Assembly (NCBI GenBank): GCA_963965975.1
Contig: OZ014411.1
Coordinates: 2,651,001-2,715,000, forward strand
DNA: 64,000 nt
Direction: 5' to 3'
DNA from: Xestospongia bergquistia
Lineage: Eukaryota > Porifera > Demospongiae > Haplosclerida > Petrosiidae
This document shows, one piece after another, positions 39,066 to 51,984 of the stretch; the stretch's first letter is position 1, and each line of letters starts with the position of its first letter. Position numbers and translations under genes: made by a program. Below the pieces are notes generated by a model. That model made no database searches and was not told the DNA's origin. It saw nothing but the letters and a program-made list of their open reading frames with translations.

Positions 39066-41990
39066 AATTGATGAACATTATTATGTAGCGTTTTTCAAGA
39101 GTCTACATTAATAAGCCTTTTGTTTAGTTTTTGGTTTTGCATATTTTTTTGTATTAATATAGTATAAATACTTTTTATAGGCTATATCTTTTGCTGCATT
39201 TTGATTTTGTTCAGTTTGCTATAATTATAATGAAAAAATTACACTCCTCAAGTTAAGTACAGAAAGTGCTCTCACAGACACAATCAGATATTAGCAGTTG
39301 TAAATGGCAAAGACTTTAACTAATAATATATAAATATATACTCAAAAGGTTTCTAATTACTTAGCTTGAAGTAAAGGACCATAAACGAGTTGATAATCAT
39401 TGTAGCTCTAATTACTATTGTCTAGGCATAACTGAGCAGCTGTGAACATGGAACACCTGCACATTTACATATAACATGTGTTGTCAATAAACTATGTTGT
39501 AAAAATAATCATCTTACAATTATTTGTGTGACTACTTTTGATAGAAAGTAAACGTTGACCATTTTCTTAGAAACATCCCAAATTAACTCTCTCTCTATAC
39601 CTTAGCTATTAGTATATATATACTGCATTGCTTATACTCAAGATCATGGTGATTGATTTTCTAGTTCATGTTTGGTTATATTTATTCTATTTCAGTAAGT
39701 GACAAAGGTAACATCATGTAATAGCTTATATTTGAAATCTGCTCTAAAGACCATGCCATATATATAATGAGGTATTGACAGAACACATTACATGTTGTTC
39801 TATCTTGTTAGACTGACGAGTGCTTCATAATAAAGCATTCAAGTATCATTAATGTATGATTACTCAGAACTTCAAGATTGACTGTAGGACAACAACTATA
39901 AAGAAGTAGTAGGAGGATTCTGGTGAAATCCTTCCTAGAGAAACAACTCAATAATATAAATTGTAGTCAATGAGGTGGAGTTTGGACAGTCAAATGTTAA
40001 CCTGAACCAGCCTATTCAGAAGGTCAGCCTGATCAAAAAGGATTCATCTCACAAGATTATCTAATTAAAGAATAGAATGTCAAATTACTTAAGTCAGTAT
40101 CGAATGAACTTAGCGATGTATCCCTATAATTATTATAACCTTTATATAGAAGAAACTAAGTATGGTATTTTGACTAATTTTCTTTTCTAGCTAGCTACAA
40201 GTTTTACACTGTATTTTCCTACCTCAATTCTGACAGATTTGTGATAACAGTTCCATTGTGTAGCTTCTCCTTTTTCTCAAACTGCTATGTTAATGCAACT
40301 AGCAGCTTATAATTTAACATCAAGAAGGATTCTTAGTTCAAGATTTTATATTTTATACAAAGCATATGGTAAGTTCATAGACATTCGTTGTATTCTCAAG
40401 ACAGGTCAGTAAAGTAAACATAACAATCCTATTTTAGCAGGCTTATTGGATGATCCCTGTATGTTCCTCCTATTACTTAGTATTAACAGTTGGAAGGGTT
40501 GTGCCGTATGTGTATGCTTTTATAATTATCACCTTAAAAATTGATTGGTTGATTTAATTAATGCATGGTTTCAAAGGTTTGATATGCAAAATATAAAATT
40601 TAATATAATTTTATAATACATTATGAAATTTATAGTTATGTAGGTATATAATAACAATAGGTAATACATTAGTAATGAAAGCAATTAAGCTTATTTTTCA
40701 ACAAAAATAGTTTTACATAACCTAATAAATGGTTAAATCAACCAATCAGTTTTTACAGTGGTACAAAGTAGTGATTTCCCTGAAGTAAGTGTATAAATTT
40801 TTATTAAGAAAATCAATTTTTGGACTTTAAATTCACATGACTTTTTATTAGTACTTGGTACAAACCTAAATAGACAAAAGGTTCTATATGAACTGCAAAT
40901 GTGTACAAATATGATTATTATGCGGTTTGACATAACAGTAACTAGTTATTAATCACATTGAAACCAATTATTCTAAAATTTCTCAACTTTCTGGCCTACA
41001 AATAGTAGAGAAAGGAGTGGAAACATGTGAGTTCAATAAGCAAACCAATAGCATAATAAATGGAAGGAAAGCTCAGACAATGCAATGTCAGTTTTAACTA
41101 TCATTATAAACCTTAACTATCACTTGTACAAGGTCAACTCAATCAAATAATTATTAATTTTATTAGACTGACAAGTTATTGACTAAAAGGATTTATATTT
41201 AAGTATCATAGACATTTGACTATTCAGAATCCAAGATAATAGTGTACAGGACAATTTCTACAAAGAAACATTATGAGGATTCTGATGAACATTTTTCCTG
41301 AGGAAACAACTCTATTTTATGAAATGTAGCCAGTAAGGTGGAATTTGGATAATCAGTTATTAACCTGAATTATTCAGAAGACAGTCAGCCTGATGAAAAA
41401 GGATTCATGATACAAAATTAATTAACTAAAGAATGGAAAGTCAAATTAATTGAGTTAGTATTCTAAGTATTAGTGTAGTGTTTGTCATAAGTAATTTTCT
41501 ATGAGCATGAGCAATGTATCCATATAGTTATTATAACCTTTATAGAGAACTAATTATGGTATTTGACTTTCTAACTAACTACAAGTGTTTGTTCTGTATA
41601 TTCATACCTCAATTTTCAAAGGTTTATGATAACAATTCCATGGCATAGTTCCTCCTTTTTTAGTCAGCTTTGTTATAGGATGTAACTAGCAGCTTACCAA
41701 ACACACTGTAAAAATTGATTAGTTAATTTAATCAATACATGGTTATGTGGGTTGCATATGTAAAAAGTAACCTTAATACTACTTTGATTACTAATGTACT
41801 ATGAAATTATTGGTTATGTAGCTAGATAAACAGTAGGACATTAGTAATGAAAACAGATTATGCTTACTTTTCTAACAAAAATAAGTTTGTAATTGCAACC
41901 TATAAAGCCAAATAATGGTTTAAATCAATCAATCATTTTTTACAGTGCAGGTTTCTTGTAATTTAATATCAAGAAGGGTCATGATAAAGC
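39066..41990. repeat. Downstream flank and decayed repeat units
   Basis: 39066-39330 matches 57143-57400 (same gene flank). From about 39840 the sequence carries fragments of the exon-bearing repeat unit (about 39870, 40945, 41235) with stops, and from 41215 to 41720 it parallels 32580-33060 and 58200-58700. No intact gene is seen. Confidence 0.65.
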
Positions 41991-41999
41991 ATTATAGTG

Positions 42000-42865
42000 A
42001 GTTTGAAGAGACGTGTTGTATTATTTGTAAACAATTTCTTAAGCCTGATTTATATTAGTCTTTCTTCAATTTTAATATGGACATTGGTACCTTTGAGGTT
42101 TTTGAATATATAGCACAAATACATGTATGAATATATAGCACAAATAGCCATATGTTATGCCTATAGCAATTCCTCTGAAGTAGGTATATGAGTATTAAGA
42201 AAATCAATTTTAAGTTTTTAATTAGTATGTTTTCAATGAGTACACGGTACAAACATACTGACACACAAAGTTCTGCACTAAGTGCTAATTTGTACATTTT
42301 TTAATGCTTGCATTTTTAGATTACTTCATATAAAAGTAACTCTCTTTACTACTACTTATTTTCTTTTAGTTATTAGTATTTGTGCTATATATTCATACAT
42401 CAATTCTCAAAGGTTTATAATAACAGTTCCATGACATAGCTCCTCCTTTTCTCAGTCAGGTATGTTATAGGATGTAACTAGCAGCTTACCAAACAGGTTT
42501 TTCTGATGTCAAGAAGGAGTCAAGAATGATATAAGGTGAGTTAAAACACACATTGCATTATCAACAAAGACAATTCTGTTAAGGTCAAATTATCATTAAT
42601 TTAAATATAGACACAGGTAATTTTGAGGGCAACATACATAAGTGCTTTCTGAACTATGAAATGATTTATGATTTCTACTGTGACATATATTTCATATTAA
42701 TTATATATCTCGATAAACAGTCAACGATAAACATATTAGCATCAACTAATCTGCCATTACAGTGATTAAATTAAGAATATCAATAGCAATTTCTCACATG
42801 TAAGAATTAGTTTTGTAGCTATCCTGTATAATGTGATGCTTATATATCTTACTAAACGATACACA

Positions 42866-42900
<35 letters not shown>

Positions 42901-44880
42901 GTGTATATATATATACCTATATATATATATATATAAGCATATACATATATATATATATAATAATTATATATATGCACACAACCAGACATAGATATATCTG
43001 TTACAATGTCGTTTATTAAGAATTATATATATATATATACACAGATATTTATATATATCTCATACATGTACGTGTATTGTGATCTATTTCATTGAAGTGC
43101 CTTTATAAGGTCACAACTGTTAGCGCATTTTTAACTTGAGGTCAATAATCATAACATTCTATTTTGCAGGCTTATCAAACGATCACACCACTTTCCTCTT
43201 ATTACTTAGTATAAACTGTTAAAAGTGTTGTGTCATATGTGATGTCTATAGTGATTTCCCTGAAGTATATATATTAGTACTATCGTGAGAAAATCAATTT
43301 TGTATTTATATTCACATGTTCTCAATGAGTACATGGTACAAAATCTCAGAGACAAAGGTCTGCTTGATCTGATAATGTATACATTTTTAATGTTTGCATT
43401 TTGAGATTACTTTATATAAAAGTAATTTTCTTTACTAATGCTTATTTCTTTCTTGTAGTGACATGTATTGTTTGTTCACATTAAAGCCAACAAGTCTAAT
43501 ATTACTATACTTGTGGTCTTTTAGACACAGAATTGACAAAGGAAAAGAAAAAAACTACGTAATAACATGAAATATGAAATAAGAAGAAACAAGTGAACCT
43601 TCACTTCAAGTAAACTAATGTATATAGAAAGAAACCAGACTAGGTGAACTTTCATGGGCAATAACCTGAACTAATCTGATTTAATTACTGAGAATGTTAT
43701 TATAATCATAAAATATTCAATAGTCTCTACTAATTTCATTAAGATCAATAAAGTTTATGAACATTAGGTAAATATATTCAAAAGCGTGTATTTGCTGTAT
43801 CACAATACTTTACACCTTTATTGATCACCTGGTCTGCCAGTACTGTTCCATCCAATGTCAACAGTCTCAAATTCAATTGTACTTATTCCACCTGCTCTTA
43901 ATTCTCTTGACACCCTCTCCACCTTCTTTTTATACCAATTCCTAACGTTATTAGTCCTCTTCACTGTTCTAAGTGTTAGTAATCATCATACTGGGCCTCC
44001 TTAAGATCTGTTGAACCATCCCACTGGGATACTTTGACAGCCTCTTCACCATCCTACTGTGCCAGCTCAATACCACACTATTCAAATCTACTTCCTTATC
44101 ATCATCTACAATGTCCTATTGCTGACGATTGTTTTGGACATATCTATTGTACTGGGAGATTTTTGTCACCATTATTGGATTGTCATTCCACTTGGCCTCA
44201 GTACTATCCATCCATTATGTTGTTAATACTAACCATTCAAGTGAGCATCATTTTCTTCCTAACCATGCTGCTTTACCTAAATATCATAGGACAAAATCAA
44301 TGTAGCATCTGTTGCATATATACCATGCAACAGATGTAACAGCAGTATATAATGTTAAATGAGGATGAAGCAAAGGTGATATAGTAATAAGCAAATTTTC
44401 TAGACATGTACAATTCACTGTTAGAATTAGTTGGCTGTTTAACCCATTCACAGTTACATATATGCCAAAAAATACATTTAAATGTGTTGACACCATATGC
44501 TGTTTTGATTACAACTTACTACGGAATTGACACTTCAAGTACTTCAAAAACTGACTTCTTAAAAAGGACATATATGTGGTATGTAGGACACCTGTTACAA
44601 ATTCCATAGTGACAGGCCTCACACATATCAAAATTATCTCTAATTATTTACTAACTATTGTTGGAAGACATTCTTTTGATTAAGTAATGACAGATTAACT
44701 CAGAAATATGATGAGAATTACAAAATATTGAAAATATCAACTGTAATGTGTCAATATAAACATGACGTCTTCAATGTTCAATAGTACTTTAATAAGAGAC
44801 TATAGCAATAACATGATTTTTTAGGCAATAATTTGCCTGGTTGTTCTTATGATTCCATAGTAAGTTGTAATCAAAACAGC
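42000..44880. repeat. Tandem unit 1 of a recent duplication
   Basis: It is nearly identical to 44907-48300. The alignment offset changes from about 2756 to about 3374 at 42370: unit 1 lacks about 618 bp that unit 2 has at 45127-45744. It contains an AT microsatellite (about 42870-42965) and a membrane-protein exon remnant (44034-44339). Confidence 0.9.
44034..44339 (+). pseudogene. Decayed membrane-protein exon, copy 2
   Basis: A 101-codon frame overlaps hydrophobic LLILTIQVSIIFFLTMLLYL. Copy 2 diverges before the NLQRTQ tail seen in copies 3 and 4 because of a local deletion after GGACAAAATC. Likely not functional. Confidence 0.4.
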
Positions 44881-45120
44881 ATATGGTTGAAAAGGTTGTG
44901 CCATATGTTATGCCTATAGCAATTCCTCTGAAGTAGGTATATGAGTATTAAGAAAATCAATTTTAAGCTTTTAATTAGTATGTTTTCAATGAGTACACGG
45001 TACAAACATACTGACACACAAAGTTCTGCACTAAGTGCTAATTTGTACATTTTTTAATGCTTGCATTTTTAGATTACTTCATATAAAAGTAACTCTCTTT
45101 ACTACTACTTATTTTCTTTT

Positions 45121-45270
45121 AGTTATTAATCACACTGAAGCTGATGATTCTAGCAAATGCTATACTTTGTGGTCTTCTAGACAAATAATAGAGAAAGGAG
45201 TGAAAGCATGTGAGTACAGGGAGCAAACCAATACCACATACATGGAATGGAACCCTGGACAAGGTCAGCT
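45121..45270 (+). pseudogene. Best-preserved exon of the unrecognised repeat-borne gene
   Basis: After a TTTTCTTTTAG acceptor the frame reads INHTEADDSSKCYTLWSSRQ and continues open to WNPGQ, with two Cys and NHT and NTT glycosylation sites, as in an extracellular domain. Six or more related segments in the window have stops or frameshifts. It may be a real exon or only the youngest fossil; no intact flanking exons were found. Confidence 0.4.
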
Positions 45271-46239
45271 TTAACAGTCATTATAAATCTTGACTAGCAT
45301 TTTTACAAGATCTCCTCAATCAAATAATTATTTATATTATTAAATTGACAAGTTATTCACTAAAAAGCTTTTATATTCAAGTATAATCTACATTTGAGTA
45401 CTCAGAATTAATTGCAAGATAGACTTCAGGACAACCATTATAAAGAAATAGTAGGAGTATTCTGGTGAATGTCTTCCAAGGGAAACAACCTAATAATATG
45501 AAATATAGTCAATTAGGGGGAATTTGGACAATCAAATCTTGAAAGAGCCTATTCATAAGAAGGTCAGTGTGATCAAAAAAGGATTCATCTCACATTATTA
45601 TTTAACCAAAGAATGGAAAGTCAAATTACTTAAGTCAGTATTGAAAGTCATTTTCTATGAACTTAGCAATATATTCCTATAGTTATTATAACCTTTATAT
45701 AGAAACTAAGTATATTAATTGACTATTTTTTCTTCTTACTAGCTACAAGTATTTGTGCTATATATTCATACATCAATTCTCAAAAGGTTTATAATAACAG
45801 TTCCATGACATAGCTCCTCCTTTTCTCAGTCAGGTATGTTATAGGATGTAACTAGCAGCTTACCAAACAGGTTTTTCTGATGTCAAGAAGGAGTCAAGAA
45901 TGATATAAGGTGAGTTAAAACACACATTGCATTATCAACAAAGACAATTCTGTTAAGGTCAAATTATCATTAATTTAAATATAGACACAGGTAATTTTGA
46001 GGGCAACATACATAAGTGCTTTCTGAACTATGAAATGATTTATGATTTCTACTGTGACATATATTTCATATTAATTATATATCTCGATAAACAGTCAACG
46101 ATAAACATATTAGCATCAACTAATCTGCCATTACAGTGATTAAATTAAGAATATCAATAGCAATTTCTCACATGTAAGAATTAGTTTTGTAGCTATCCTG
46201 TATAATGTGATGCTTATATATCTTACTAAACGATACACA

Positions 46240-46240
<1 letters not shown>

Positions 46241-46299
<59 letters not shown>

Positions 46300-46372
46300 G
46301 TGTATATATATATATATACCTATATATATATATATATATATATAAGCATGTACATATATATATATATAATAT
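46241..46372. repeat. (AT)n microsatellites
   Basis: AT tracts separated by TATGTGTATA and TATAAGCATGTACATA words. The paralogous tracts at 42870-42965 and 59507-59570 differ in length, as expected for slippage. The open frames of I/Y repeats across this region are artefacts of the dinucleotide. Confidence 0.9.
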
Positions 46373-47444
46373 ATATATGCACACAACCAGACATAGATAT
46401 ATCTGTTACAATGTCGTTTATTAAGAATTATATATATATATATATATATACACAGATATTTATATATATCTCATACATGTACGTGTATTGTGATCTATTT
46501 CATTGAAGTGCCTTTATAAGGTCACAACTGTTAGCGCATTTTTAACTTGAGGTCAATAATCATAACATTCTATTTTGCAGGCTTATCAAACGATCACACC
46601 ACTTTCCTCTTATTACTTAGTATAAACTGCTAAAAGGGTTGTGTCATATGTGATGTCTATAGTGATTTCCCTGAAGTATATATATTAGTACTATCGTGAG
46701 AAAATCAATTTTGTATTTATATTCACATGTTCTCAATGAGTACATGGTACAAAATCTCAGAGACAAAGGTCTGCTTGATCTGATAATGTATACATTTTTA
46801 ATGTTTGCATTTTGAGATTACTTTATATAAAAGTAATTTTCTTTACTAATGCTTATTTCTTTCTTGTAGTGACATGTATTGTTTGTTCACATTAAAGCCA
46901 ACAAATCTAATATTACCAAACTTGTGGTCTTTTAGACACAGAATTGACAAAGGAAAAGAAAAAAACTACATAATAACATGAAATATGAAATAAGAAGAAA
47001 CAAGTGAACCTTCACTTCAAGTAAACTAATGTATATAGAAAGAAACCAGACTAGGTGAACTTTCATGGGCAATAACCTGAACTAATCTGATTTAATTACT
47101 GAGAATGTTATTATAATCATAAAATATTCAATAGTCTCTACTAATTTTATTAAGATCAATAAAGTTTATGAACATTAGGTAAATATATTCAAAAGCGTGT
47201 ATTTGCTGTATCACAATACTTTACACCTTTATTGATCACCTGGTCTGCCAGTACTGTTCCATCCAATGTCAACAGTCTCAAATTCAATTGTACTTATTCC
47301 ACCTGCTCTTAATTCTCTTGACACCCTCTCCACCTTCTTTTTATACCAATTCCTAACGTTATTAGTCCTCTTCACTGTTCTAAGTGTTAGTAATCATCAT
47401 ACTGGGCCTCCTTAAGATCTGTTGAACCATCCCACTGGGATACT

Positions 47445-47794
47445 TTGACAGCCTCTTCACCATCCTACTGTGCCAGCTCAATACCACACTATTCAAATCT
47501 ACTTCCTTATCATCATCTACAATGTCCTATTGCTGACGATTGTTTTGGACATATCTATTGTACTGGGAGATTTTTGTCACCATTATTGCATTGTCATTCC
47601 ACTTGGCCTCAGTACTATCCATCCATTATGTTGTTAATACTAACCATTCAAGTGAGCATCATTTTGTTCCTAACCATGCTGCTTTACCTAAATATCATAG
47701 GACAAAATCTATGGGCATGTGTACTAATGAGGGCAATGTCGACAACTTACAGAGAACACAAAGGATAAGGAAATGTGACTACTATCAAGATTAA
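47445..47794 (+). pseudogene. Decayed membrane-protein exon, copy 3
   Basis: Overlapping frames give the hydrophobic LLILTIQVSIILFLTMLLYL (47445 frame) and the polar tail ending LQRTQRIRKCDYYQD (47540 frame). They lie in different frames, so a frameshift separates helix and tail compared with copy 1 at 34290-34640. Confidence 0.45.
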
Positions 47795-48374
47795 AGAGAT
47801 ATATACCATGCAACAGATGCAACAGCAGTATATAATGATAAATGAGGATGAAGCAAAGGTGATATAGTAATAAGCAAATTTTTTAGACATGTACAATTGA
47901 CTGTTAGAATTAGTTGGCTGTTTAACCCATTCACAGTTACATATATGACAAAAATTACATTTAAATTAAATGTGTTGACAGCAACTTACTATGGAATTGA
48001 CATTTCGTGTACTTCAAAAAATGACTTCTTAGAAAGGACATGTATGTGGTATGTAGGACACCTGTTACAAATTCCATAGTGACAGGCCTCACACATATCA
48101 AAATTATCTCTAATTATTTACTAACTATTGTTGGAAGACATTCTTTTGATTAAGTAATGACAGATTAACTCAGAAATATGATGAGAATTACAAAATATTG
48201 AAAATATCAACTGTAATGTGCCAATATAAACATGACGCCTTCAATGTTCAATAGTACTTTAATAAGAGACTATATAGCAATAACATGATTTTTTAGGCAA
48301 TAATTTGCCTGGTTTAAAAGACAGTATGCCATGACAAAATAAAATAACTTGAGGGACTGTATTAAATTACACGT

Positions 48375-51300
48375 TCAAATACTAAAGATAGGAGTGTCCT
48401 CTTCTTCCCAAAGTGCCATGTACTGTTGGTTGGTAATTTCGCTTTTACTAGCTTAACAATATTATCTAAACCACCACTGACTTCAACCTTTCCTATATGA
48501 GTAGAAAATATACATAAATAGTAAGGGTTTACAGAAAATAATTATTACAGTTTGTAGTTAATAATTACATAATAATAAAGCACTGTTCTGAGGGGTATAT
48601 GGAATATATTGCATTTTGAGAGTGTGGTTGAGATGCTCATACAGGATTTGACTTTCCATCATACTGCTTGAGGATTGAGACCACACCCAGATTGTAATAT
48701 ATTTGGTATAGCACAAGAACAGAATGGTGCTTTAAATGATTAATAGTAATGCTTGGGTGGATCAATTATGCTCTATAAAGCTACAGTGAAGTATGATAAC
48801 CATTTTAACTATTTGTGATAGCTCAAGTGCTATTACATGATTTACTGTATCAAAAAAATGTTAATTTTTTACAAGTATAATCTTGTTTCTCTCTCTCCAT
48901 CATAGCAGTAGCTACATGTATCAAAGTTGTAAATAGAAATAGTTATGCCCAACATTGTATTGATCATAATAAATAAAATCAAATTTGTTTTGTGTTGGCA
49001 GTCAGTTAATTTTATTTGCTGCATACAACAATACAATGGAAATAAACATCTCTCATGCATGATATGTTATATATCATATATAGGAACATACTATATGGTC
49101 TAAAATAATGTTAAGACTATTTGACACACTTCATGAGCCAGACTAAAAACAATCCTGAAGCACGGCTAAACAAAGACCATCATTAAATAACTACAACTGT
49201 GGTGGATGAATCACAAACATTGATGACACTTTCTTATAAAAAAGGGGAAAATTTTTCATGCAATAAAGACAAACCACTGATGAAGCTGTAACACTCACTT
49301 AAATCCAAACAGCCCAATTTTCGTAGTGTATAAGAATAGAACTATTGGATGTAGTTGAAGCAGTGTCCTATTGTTCCTTAGTTGGCTTGGTTCAATACTC
49401 AAAATACAATGCTGGTCCTAAAAAAGAACAAGACATCATTTCTACATTAACAGTATTGAGAATCAAAAAATTACTATAAATACAGTATGCTATTTATATG
49501 TTCTAGTCTTAGTACTATATTTAGAAATTAATCAACGTTTAGGAGAAAACATACTTCACATAAAAGCAGTCTCGATCTTGAAGTGAAGGCAATTTTGTAA
49601 AACCTAGAAAAAAGGCAATGTTAAAATTTTACAAATTTTTTGTCTGCCAGTAATCAGTCAATCAATCTATCCATCTTTTGTCTTTCATGCAATCTTTCCT
49701 CTTCACTTACCTTCAATATTAGTATGGACTGTGATCATACATTGTTCTCCTATTTTTTCATATTGTTCTATTTCTGTGACAACTTCTCTGTATGTCATTC
49801 CTTTAGCTATTTTCTCTCCAATCTATTTGATTAGAATTTTTTTACACGTAGAGTGTTTAAATTAAATTATTACCTTAAAGATTTGATCTCCTGTCTGAAG
49901 TCCTCTGTTTTCATTTTTAGAGGAGTAAGTAAATACTCCTCACCGACGTCCACCCACTAGTGATATATCCTCACTTAGACGACCCCATGGCAATATGACA
50001 CGTCTTAATCTGTAAAAAACAATTACTTCATTTTTGTCCTACTTAAATTTTATTGATTGATCTAGCATTAAAATTAACTTGTGGCTTTGATGCAACAAAA
50101 CAGTCATTTTTATTTTATCTTAATTTATTTTTTAAGGTTATGATAGTACTTGGAGCTGCAAAGACAGTAGTCACTACAATAAACCACACCTACAATGTAT
50201 ATAAGCATAATCATATGTAGTACAGTGCTCAAAGTTGAATTTAGAGCATGTTTTTCAATAAATACACACTAATTTTATTTCTCTAGTCATTGAACTGATA
50301 TAAAATACAGGGAGTGTATTTTAAATGGTTTTTTGTACTTTAATTTGTAGTTTAACAAAGATGAGAAAAGTTCTACTATTACTGTTTAATGACTAGAACT
50401 GACTTGAGAGAGTTAGTAGCACCCTCATTGTCAATACCATTAAACAGATCAGACATGTCCACTAGAGATTGTGATTTCTGATTCCTGCTCATCCACTGCA
50501 AATAAAGACAGAAGTCATATATAACATTTATGAAAAGAGTTAATACAATATAGTTGTATTAAGTCTTTAATTTAGTTAAAAACCAATAATGATATAAGCA
50601 GTTTTTGCTATACCAAGTGTATGCACATATCTGTTGTTCAAATGAAAACAAAGGAATTAATCAAGACTAACTTTTCTAGCTTCTGCTCTCTTTAATTTTG
50701 GTGAAATAGACTAATGTTGGGAGAAATTTGGAGGTGTACTGTGATCCTTCTCTTGTTGATTCATTCAACATATTCTGATGCATGTAAAGTAAACTCACAC
50801 GTGCAGTTCTCAGGACTATGAACTATACCACTGTTTGAGTCAAAAGACATTGAGCGATCTGGAAATGCTAACCCAATAGGAAGGTCATTAGAAGAGGACG
50901 TCTGTTGAGGGAGGAAATAAAATTGCTTTTATAAATGCTGCATGGCAATTTACCTTTATCAGTAATACAACATAGCAAATAGTAATTTAATGAAGTTATG
51001 TGGCATGCTTGATGTAACAAGAGCAGGCAATCAATTATTGTGTTTGAAGTAATACCTTATTATTTAAATATTTTCTTGCATGTAAGTTTTCATGTGTAAA
51101 AAATCATGTTATTATATTTTTGTGGCTTTATGACTTATGAATACAATCAATATTTTTGGGATAAGATATTAATTTCCATGGTAACAAAGCAACCATGAAT
51201 AACTGTCAATGAAAATTTCCAGGTCACCAGTACAATAATTCTACTATGCTAGACTCGTAGTGTTTATATTTACCTGAGTACTTATCTCATCCTCGGAGTT

Positions 51301-51381
51301 CTTTCGTTTAGCTCTTGTTAACTTCCTTCTTGTTTTAATGGATTGTTTTGTGATTGATTTAGTAGCTGGCAGATAGTATGC
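48375..51381 (-). pseudogene. MAGUK-type scaffold gene (PDZ, SH3 start, GUK), decayed
   Basis: Exons recognised on the - strand, 5' to 3': 51274-51381 and about 50801-50901 (Ser/Lys-rich linker), about 50672-50745, about 50392-50495, 49874-50009 and 49711-49822 (PDZ: ISLVGG, then GLQTGDQIFK, GMTYREVVTEIE), 49555-49603 (LPSLQDRDCFYV, the start of an SH3), 49299-49417 (GUK: DQHCILSIEPSQL, LHPIVLFL), 48375-48492 (last exon). Breaks: in-frame TGA at 49940-49942 in the PDZ, a TAG at about 50711, most of the SH3 and the start of the GUK absent between 49418 and 49554, the exon homologous to 62532-62623 missing, and a 1-bp deletion in the last exon. The GUK resembles ZO and CARMA-type MAGUKs more than DLG, judged by eye. 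Confidence 0.75.
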
Positions 51382-51910
51382 CTATGGAAAAAATGAGTTC
51401 GAATTACCATAAAAAACCCGTTAGCTACAACATTTGCTTTATTAGTAAATTATTACCACAATAAGTAACTGCATGATTATTGTTTTATTGAATTGATTTA
51501 AATGAAGTTTGAGGAGAACCTCAGATAGTCAGAGTTACAAGTAGTTACTCAGGCATCTTACATCTCTTTGTACTATTTTCAAATATATAATAATCCTGTA
51601 AATGTTTTATTTTTAAAACTGATGTTATATAGTTATAAACAAAATTTTATACAATGATAAGTTGCTTTGACACAAAATTAGATTTACTCCATTTAAGTTT
51701 AGTATAATAAAAAGTGTTTAGTATAGATTGAACTCATTCCATTCATGCAGCTTGATGTACGAATATTGCATCATAAATAAGATATAACATAAGTGTATCA
51801 ATTTTCAACATATTAACTTTTTGTGATTTGAATAATGTTTGATTTTTATGAAATTTCTATAAGTATTATTTTTGTGGTCACTTAACTACAGGATGTGGTG
51901 AAACTCACAC
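51382..51910. other. Region between the MAGUK remnant and the BLOC1S2 exon fragment
   Basis: AT-rich, no exon recognised. It would be the first intron if the BLOC1S2-derived start at 51984 were used for the MAGUK copy. Confidence 0.4.
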
Positions 51911-51984
51911 GTAGTAGCAGATTCTACTAATTCTGAAAGCGTAGAAGGTAATGCTTCGACTTTAGTAATCTCTTCGTCTGCCAT
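51911..51984 (-). pseudogene. BLOC1S2 exon 1 fragment
   Basis: The frame from the ATG at 51984 gives [20 protein letters not shown] and then ESAT before similarity stops. A GTGTGAGT donor-like sequence follows immediately. The upstream flank to about 53200 is the duplicated BLOC1S2 promoter and flank. The rest of the gene is absent; the next recognisable exons on this strand are those of the MAGUK remnant. Confidence 0.85.

Larger units (their letters stand above)
44907..48300. repeat. Tandem unit 2 of a recent duplication
   Basis: It carries the complete form of the unit, including the 45127-45744 segment missing from unit 1. A third, slightly more diverged copy is at 58905-61620. Units 2 and 3 are each followed by a copy of the same MAGUK 3' end, so the duplicated block is larger than the repeat itself. 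Confidence 0.9.

Noticed and set aside
46168-46506. Ile/Tyr repeat proteins on both strands
   Set aside because: Translation of AT dinucleotide microsatellites.
49940-49942. Possible recoded (Sec) TGA in the PDZ exon
   Set aside because: No selenoprotein family fits, the gene has other lesions, and a nonsense mutation is simpler.
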